Shown piece by piece: positions 24,274-28,531 of a DNA stretch of 28,531 nucleotides. The notes beneath the pieces were generated by a model that had not been told where the DNA came from, searched no databases, and worked only from the letters and a program-made list of their open reading frames with translations. Each line of letters starts with the position of its first letter. Within the stretch, counting starts at the first letter, position 1. The position numbers were made by a program, and so were the translations under genes. The stretch is taken from the NCBI GenBank assembly GCA_037446255.1, contig JBBIIY010000006.1:1-28531 (forward strand). Direction: 5' to 3'. This DNA is from Lithacetigena sp037446255 [NCBI: Coprothermobacterota bacterium]. Its GTDB lineage: Bacteria > Coprothermobacterota > HKB111.

Positions 24274-25503
24274 CTATATAAAATAAAAGGCTAACCAGAT
24301 TATCAATAACATAGGTATTGCAGCCTGAAAAAGATAGGGAAAAGCTGAAAAAAGCTTAGTTTTAAAGTAATCCTTAGTTAGTATTAAACATAAGTGTACA
24401 GGTGAAAGCATAACACCCATAAATCCAGCGAGGTAAGCTGTTGAATACCAGGAAAGTATGTTAGCGCCTTCTGGAAGTAGAATTTTAAGCAGAGGAAAGG
24501 TTATGCCTACATAAGCCTGACTTATTCCGGTAAGGAGTCCGGTTATCATTGGTAAAAGAATGAAGATAGGAAGAGGAGTAAAACCGGTTTCTTGGAAAAA
24601 AATTCCAATAAGATTTAGTGATCCGCTTACTTCTAATACTTCTTTAAAAGCTAAAACAGCTCCCACAAGTAAAAGAATCTCTATTTTAAAAGCTTCTTTT
24701 AAAATACCTGAAGATTTTTGGAAACCCATTCTGTTAAATATTAATAAGCCGAGTACTACCACAATTAAGCTGTATAACAAAATTTCTGAACCATTTTTGA
24801 AAGTGATAACTGTAATTACAGGTATTAGAATAGGAAGAGCTATTAATAAAATTCGTTTAAAGTTTTCTAATATTTTTTTGGAAGATAATCTGTAATCACT
24901 TTCAAGTTTATTCATTTTATTTTTTCTAAAAATTACCAACCAGCCAATCAGAAACATAAATATTGAAAAAATAACATTCCTGGTAATAAAAGATGATAAT
25001 TCCAGTGGAACGATGCTTACAGCGAGAATAAGAGCTGGATAAATAGGTAAAAACGGCTCCCATATGTGGCGGAACCAATAATTTATGAACACTTTTTCTT
25101 CAGGCTTGAAGCTGGTGTTTTCTAAGGCAGAAGAGGTAAGGGGAGCAGAAAATCTTGCTCCTCCAGCAGAAGGGAGCAAACCTAATAAAGCGGGTAAGGT
25201 GCTCCCGGAAATGAGAGGATTTCTCACAACTTCATTTAATCTTGAGGTAATCTCCCTTAAAGCTCCAGTAGTCCTGAGTATAGCTTCCATTATGGCTATC
25301 ATGTATAAAATCAAAAACAGGTAAATGGCTTTTTCACTGGTAGCCCCAATAAAAATAGTTTTAAGGGTTTTCCAAAGCGATAGGTCAAAAAGCGGGCCTA
25401 TAACCAAAGCTGCTAAAAAGATAATCCAGGTTAGGGCAATTTTGAACCTTTGTAAAATAATAATTCCAATAAATACTATGGTAACTTTGATTAGTGCATC
25501 CAC
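24274..25503 (-). CDS. DUF401 family membrane protein (putative ion/organic-acid transporter)
   Basis: A 409-residue, highly hydrophobic protein with roughly ten to twelve membrane segments. The re-entrant-type motif LLPSAGGARFSAPL (109-122) marks the DUF401 family, which resembles the ion-transporter superfamily (ArsB, GntP). The internal cytosolic loop FRKNKMNKLESDYRLSSKK divides two halves. The GTG start has no ribosome site, and a -10-like box lies seven bases upstream. It is first in an apparent operon with the class II aldolase, so transport of a sugar-like or organic acid substrate is an inference. Confidence 0.85.
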   Translation of the reverse strand: MDALIKVTIVFIGIIILQRFKIALTWIIFLAALVIGPLFDLSLWKTLKTIFIGATSEKAIYLFLILYMIAIMEAILRTTGALREITSRLNEVVRNPLISGSTLPALLGLLPSAGGARFSAPLTSSALENTSFKPEEKVFINYWFRHIWEPFLPIYPALILAVSIVPLELSSFITRNVIFSIFMFLIGWLVIFRKNKMNKLESDYRLSSKKILENFKRILLIALPILIPVITVITFKNGSEILLYSLIVVVLGLLIFNRMGFQKSSGILKEAFKIEILLLVGAVLAFKEVLEVSGSLNLIGIFFQETGFTPLPIFILLPMITGLLTGISQAYVGITFPLLKILLPEGANILSWYSTAYLAGFMGVMLSPVHLCLILTKDYFKTKLFSAFPYLFQAAIPMLLIIWLAFYFI

Positions 25504-25510
25504 GGCATTT

Positions 25511-25562
25511 AGTTTACCTTAAATAGCTATTGTTTGTAAAGAACATTTTTAAGTAGTAAAAT
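25511..25562. promoter_or_regulatory. Back-to-back divergent promoters for DUF401 and mutM
   Basis: On the plus strand TTGTAA (25534-25539) and TAAAAT (25557-25562) are 17 bases apart, and seven bases separate the -10 box from the mutM ATG. On the minus strand TTTACA (25540-25535) and TAAACT (25516-25511) are 18 apart, with seven bases to the DUF401 GTG. The two -35 boxes occupy nearly the same bases. Neither start has a Shine-Dalgarno, so both messages may be leaderless. Confidence 0.5.
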
Positions 25563-25569
25563 TTGTATT

Positions 25570-26370
25570 ATGCCTGAACTACCAGAAGTTGAAACTATCA
25601 GGTTGGGTTTAGAAGAGAGGTTTTTGGGAGCCTTAATTAAGGCTATTGACATTAGAGATCAAAAAATGACGCGTGGACAAGTTGATTTATTGACGATAAG
25701 AAAGCTTGTAGAAAATAATTACCTGGTTAAGTTTGGAAGATGTGGAAAGAATTTACTACTTTTTCTCTCTAATAGAAAGATTCTATTATGGCACATGGGG
25801 ATGACTGGAAGGTTTATCATATCTGGAAAATATGAGGAAATTCCACATTTGAGAGCGTTTATGGAAACAGATAGAGGGTGCTTACTTTACTCAGATGTCA
25901 GAAGGTTTGGGAAAGTGTGGATACTGGATAATACCAGCGAATTAAGGAAGGGAATCGATCCCTTGGGAGATAATTATCTTTATGAAAATTTTAATAAATT
26001 ATTTACTTCCGGTAAGGCCATTAAAAGTTTTTTATTAGACCAGGAAAAAATAAGTGGAATTGGCAACATTTACTCTGATGAAATACTCTGGAAAGCCAAA
26101 ATAATACCTAAACGTCCTGCCAACTCTCTTTCTCCTGATGAAATAAAAAGACTATTTGTTGTTATTCCTGAGGTTCTGAAAGAAGCTATAAAATATCGAG
26201 GAACAACTATAAGTGATTATAGGGATATAAATTCTAACCGTGGAGAATATTCTAGGAAGCTGAAGGTGTATGGGATGGAGGGAAAACCTTGTAGTGAATG
26301 TCAGGTGATAATAAAAAAAATCAAATTGGGAGGGAGGTCCTCCTGTTATTGTCCCGTTTGCCAAAAATAG
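25570..26370 (+). CDS. mutM: Formamidopyrimidine-DNA glycosylase
   Basis: Base-excision repair enzyme removing 8-oxoguanine and Fapy lesions. The 266-residue protein starts MPELPEVETI, giving catalytic Pro and Glu after methionine removal. Lys60 in GRCGKNLL corresponds to the phosphate-contacting lysine; HMGMTG and DVRRFG carry the intercalating Met/Arg/Phe set; GIGNIYSDEILW is the helix-two-turn-helix. A C-terminal zinc finger has Cys241/244 and Cys261/264. All key residues are present, so it should be active. Confidence 0.95.
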   Translation: MPELPEVETIRLGLEERFLGALIKAIDIRDQKMTRGQVDLLTIRKLVENNYLVKFGRCGKNLLLFLSNRKILLWHMGMTGRFIISGKYEEIPHLRAFMETDRGCLLYSDVRRFGKVWILDNTSELRKGIDPLGDNYLYENFNKLFTSGKAIKSFLLDQEKISGIGNIYSDEILWKAKIIPKRPANSLSPDEIKRLFVVIPEVLKEAIKYRGTTISDYRDINSNRGEYSRKLKVYGMEGKPCSECQVIIKKIKLGGRSSCYCPVCQK

Positions 26371-26389
26371 TGTTGATTGGAGGTAGATT

Positions 26390-26644
26390 ATGGAAAAGTA
26401 TGAAATCAAAATAATGGAAGTAAATGGAGATTGCGTGGCAGGTCATAAGCCCGGTGATACTTACCGGATGGAAGGTTTTAAAACTCCAGGCGGGTTATGT
26501 ATACACGCTTTCCATGCATTATATCCCTGGTTACAGGTCTTAAGATTTGGTGGTAAAATACCCTGGGAAAAAGAAAAAGAAGTTTCGTTAGCCTGCCCGG
26601 ATCACAAAAATCAGGTGGTGGTAAAGGTTTTTCGCATAGAATAA
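26390..26644 (+). CDS. TIGR04076 family protein
   Basis: An 84-residue protein recognised by pattern: an N-terminal strand ending NGDCVAGHKPGD, the central PGGLCIHAFHALYPWLQVLRFGG and PWE, and the late ACPDHKNQVVVKV. Conserved cysteines and the histidine-rich AFHALYP segment are family hallmarks; the biochemical function is unknown. TTGGAGG precedes the ATG. It follows mutM by 19 bases and its last 34 bases overlap the end of the opposing DUF5317 gene. Confidence 0.85.
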   Translation: MEKYEIKIMEVNGDCVAGHKPGDTYRMEGFKTPGGLCIHAFHALYPWLQVLRFGGKIPWEKEKEVSLACPDHKNQVVVKVFRIE

Positions 26645-27183
26645 AAAATAAATAAAAATATACCTAAAGCAATCAGAATATCACCTGGACTTATCACCCT
26701 GGAAAAGTAATTGCCAAGAGGTAGGGGAATAATGTCTCCTAAAAATGGGAATAGAGTTTCTCCTTGTTTAGAAATAGTAAAATGAACCCATTCACCACTT
26801 TCAATAGCTATTTCAAAATCTTTCATCATACCAGCTATACCCACAGCCTTATATGATATAGGCATTTTACCACCGTTGGCGGTTATAGCTAAAAAGTTCA
26901 TTGATGCACCTATGGCTAAGAATTTAAAACCTGGTAACCTGATATTCATCAATATGGTAAACAATATTAGAAAAAGAGATAATATATATAGCTGGTTTCC
27001 CAGCAAGTAATCAGGGAAATAGTCATCAACAGGCATTCCCAATCTCAGGGGTATTTGTAAAATTAGTCCAGCAATAAAAAATAACGCTGATTTAATCTTA
27101 ATTCTTTCTAAGTTTAACAAAGACCCGTGATTCATCCAACCACAAATCAAGGCTAAAAGAAGCGAGAAACCAATAATTATCAA
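26611..27183 (-). CDS. DUF5317 family membrane protein
   Basis: A 190-residue protein with about four to five hydrophobic segments. The motifs ITANGGKMPIS, LFPFLGDIIPLP and VISPGDILIALGIFLFI match DUF5317, a membrane family of unknown function. It starts with a 4-base overlap on the stop of the HD-GYP gene, so the two are almost certainly co-translated, which links it to that signalling protein. The end runs antisense into the TIGR04076 gene. Confidence 0.83.
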   Translation of the reverse strand: MIIIGFSLLLALICGWMNHGSLLNLERIKIKSALFFIAGLILQIPLRLGMPVDDYFPDYLLGNQLYILSLFLILFTILMNIRLPGFKFLAIGASMNFLAITANGGKMPISYKAVGIAGMMKDFEIAIESGEWVHFTISKQGETLFPFLGDIIPLPLGNYFSRVISPGDILIALGIFLFIFYSMRKTFTTT

Positions 27184-28439
27184 CTGATAATGCCTTTATT
27201 AATCAATTCCACTGCAATATTTACTATTATAGGGTCAAACTGGGTACCTGCTCCGTTATTTAACTCATCAATAATTTGAGAAATAGTTAACCTATCCCGG
27301 TATGGTCTATCGGAAAGCATAGCTTCAATGGCATCAGCTAAGGCTAAAATTCTTGCTCCTAAGGGAATTTTGTCCCATTTTAAACCGGCAGGGTATCCCT
27401 TGCCTTCCCATCTTTCATGATGGTATAGTACTAATCGCGCCTCTTCTTTATATTTAGTAAGTTTTTTTAATAGTTCATACCCTTTGACTGGATGCTTTTT
27501 CATCTCTATCCATTCCTCGTTATCAAGCTTACCTGGTTTTTTCAGGACCATATCGGAAATTCCTATTTTTCCAATATCGTGAACCAGGGCAGCGCTTTCA
27601 ATAACCTCAGTAGTACTCCGGGGTAAATCAAGGGCTTTAGAAATAGCTACCGCGAAATCTCTTACCCTTTTGGAGTGAAGACTGGTGTAGGTTGGGTCTC
27701 GTAAATCAACGGTACTGGCTGCCATTTCCATGGCTATCTGGGATTCCAGTTCTAACTCTCTGCCTCTTTTAAAGAGCAGGTATATTCCATAAACAAAGGG
27801 AATAACAATAGCAAGGGAATAGGTACTGAATTGCATTAATACCAAACCGGTGTAACTAATAATAAAAGAAAGAAAAACAGCAGCTAATTGGTCTCTTTTA
27901 AGGATTTGATTGATTAGAACATCTTTGAAAGCATAGTTATAGGAAAGGGAAATGATAGAACTTAATAAAATCGTGTTAGAAATTAAATATACTAAACCTC
28001 CTGCTAAAGCAGATAGAAAAACCACCATACTGGTGTATGTATGTGGATTAGGGAATAGGTTAAGTAAATAAGAAAAGGTAATACTGCATAAAAAAGCAGA
28101 TATAAATGTAGCAGAAGTATTGAAAACAGCTTTATACCATTCTGTCCTACGGAGTATATCTGAAATCAGTATTGAGGGTATTATTATCCATGGTAAAATG
28201 TTTACATTTTGGTAATGATAGAGGGATAATCCATAAGTTGCAGGAAGAGACATAGTAATAATTGTATCTTTGCTTAAATCAATATTTAATGAATCTAAGA
28301 CAACTACGAGAAGGAATCCTATTATGATTGAGGGCAGGTTATCAATTCGTAAAAAAAATATACTCAACAGCATTACTGCAATTGAAGTAAATAGTAAAAA
28401 CCAGATTAAAAACCAAGCTTTAGCTCTTATAATAACCAT
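27180..28439 (-). CDS. Membrane-anchored HD-GYP domain protein (cyclic-di-GMP phosphodiesterase type)
   Basis: A 419-residue protein: residues 1-225 form about seven or eight membrane segments resembling a MASE-type sensor region, a short helical linker follows, and 240-419 is an HD-GYP domain. Visible motifs are HSKRVRDFA, HDIGK (287-291), HHERWEGKGYP with His340/341 and GYP at 348-350, and GARILALADAIEAM. The metal and GYP residues are intact, so hydrolysis of cyclic di-GMP is plausible. No diguanylate cyclase is nearby. No Shine-Dalgarno precedes the ATG. Confidence 0.92.
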   Translation of the reverse strand: MVIIRAKAWFLIWFLLFTSIAVMLLSIFFLRIDNLPSIIIGFLLVVVLDSLNIDLSKDTIITMSLPATYGLSLYHYQNVNILPWIIIPSILISDILRRTEWYKAVFNTSATFISAFLCSITFSYLLNLFPNPHTYTSMVVFLSALAGGLVYLISNTILLSSIISLSYNYAFKDVLINQILKRDQLAAVFLSFIISYTGLVLMQFSTYSLAIVIPFVYGIYLLFKRGRELELESQIAMEMAASTVDLRDPTYTSLHSKRVRDFAVAISKALDLPRSTTEVIESAALVHDIGKIGISDMVLKKPGKLDNEEWIEMKKHPVKGYELLKKLTKYKEEARLVLYHHERWEGKGYPAGLKWDKIPLGARILALADAIEAMLSDRPYRDRLTISQIIDELNNGAGTQFDPIIVNIAVELINKGIIS

Positions 28440-28452
28440 AATAACGCTTTTA

Positions 28453-28458
28453 ATTATA
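28453..28458 (-). promoter_or_regulatory. Candidate -10 box for the HD-GYP/DUF5317 operon
   Basis: A consensus TATAAT reads on the minus strand 13 bases before the HD-GYP ATG. A good -35 is not seen at normal spacing (nearest is TTTTAT at 17 bases). Transcription from it would leave a leader of about six bases and no ribosome site. The rest of the upstream sequence to the window end holds no recognisable gene. Confidence 0.4.
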
Positions 28459-28531
28459 CATTAATTGGGAAGTTAATAAAACCCAAGTCAGATGTAAAAT
28501 TAATTTTTTACTAATTTATTTCCATTTAAAA

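Noticed and set aside
23667-25503. A genomic island or integrative element suggested by the tyrosine recombinase.
   Set aside because: No tRNA gene, attachment-site repeats, excisionase, relaxase or phage gene is visible, base composition is like the neighbours, and the protein has the size of housekeeping Xer recombinases.
1-28531. CRISPR arrays, tRNA or rRNA genes, riboswitches and insertion sequences.
   Set aside because: Intergenic space is very small throughout and no repeat-spacer pattern, cloverleaf, terminal inverted repeats or transposase-like product was seen by eye.

Overview
This window comes from a low-G+C, AT-rich, apparently anaerobic bacterium. It opens on the last codons of tuf and runs through an intact S10-spc-alpha ribosomal protein supercluster. 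AGGAGG-type ribosome binding sites, frequent TTG/GTG starts, the zinc type of S14, and an ECF-transporter module plus truA after rplQ all resemble Bacillota (Clostridia). The same layout occurs in allied low-G+C anaerobic lineages, so the phylum cannot be fixed from the sequence alone. Indolepyruvate:ferredoxin oxidoreductase argues for anaerobic, ferredoxin-based amino-acid metabolism.

Region 1 (1-14462, all plus): tuf end, rpsJ-rplC-rplD-rplW-rplB-rpsS-rplV-rpsC-rplP-rpmC-rpsQ-rplN-rplX-rplE-rpsN-rpsH-rplF-rplR-rpsE-rplO-secY-adk-map-infA-rpmJ-rpsM-rpsK-rpsD-rpoA-rplQ. No gap exceeds 30 bases and many genes overlap. rpmD (L30), which often lies between rpsE and rplO, is absent. S14, S4, L24, L36 and the adenylate kinase lid all keep full sets of zinc ligands.

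Region 2 (14463-17621, plus): ecfA1-ecfA2-ecfT, the energising module of a group II ECF vitamin/metal transporter, then truA. A GC-rich 11-bp hairpin followed by a short T run lies just inside ecfA1 and looks like a possible attenuator between ribosomal and transporter genes. EcfA1 has lost its switch histidine.

Region 3 (17623-20104, minus): iorB and iorA, convergent with truA with one base between the stop codons.

Region 4 (20216-22800, plus): prepilin peptidase, a small lipoprotein and a CCA-adding/poly(A) polymerase-type nucleotidyltransferase, closed by a hairpin terminator that contains both convergent stop codons.

Region 5 (25503-22808, minus): an apparent operon of a DUF401 membrane transporter, a class II aldolase and a Xer-type tyrosine recombinase. 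It diverges from mutM (plus) through a very compact 66-base intergenic region whose two candidate promoters appear to share one -35 box, each -10 box sitting 7 bases from a start codon that has no Shine-Dalgarno.

Region 6 (25570-28531): mutM and a TIGR04076-type small protein (plus), converging by a 34-base coding overlap with DUF5317 and an HD-GYP cyclic-di-GMP phosphodiesterase-type protein (minus). I see no tRNA, rRNA, CRISPR array, insertion sequence or phage gene. Most of the window is conserved housekeeping DNA. I do not see a convincing new multi-gene system; the more unusual signals are regulatory structures and a few gene pairings in the second half.
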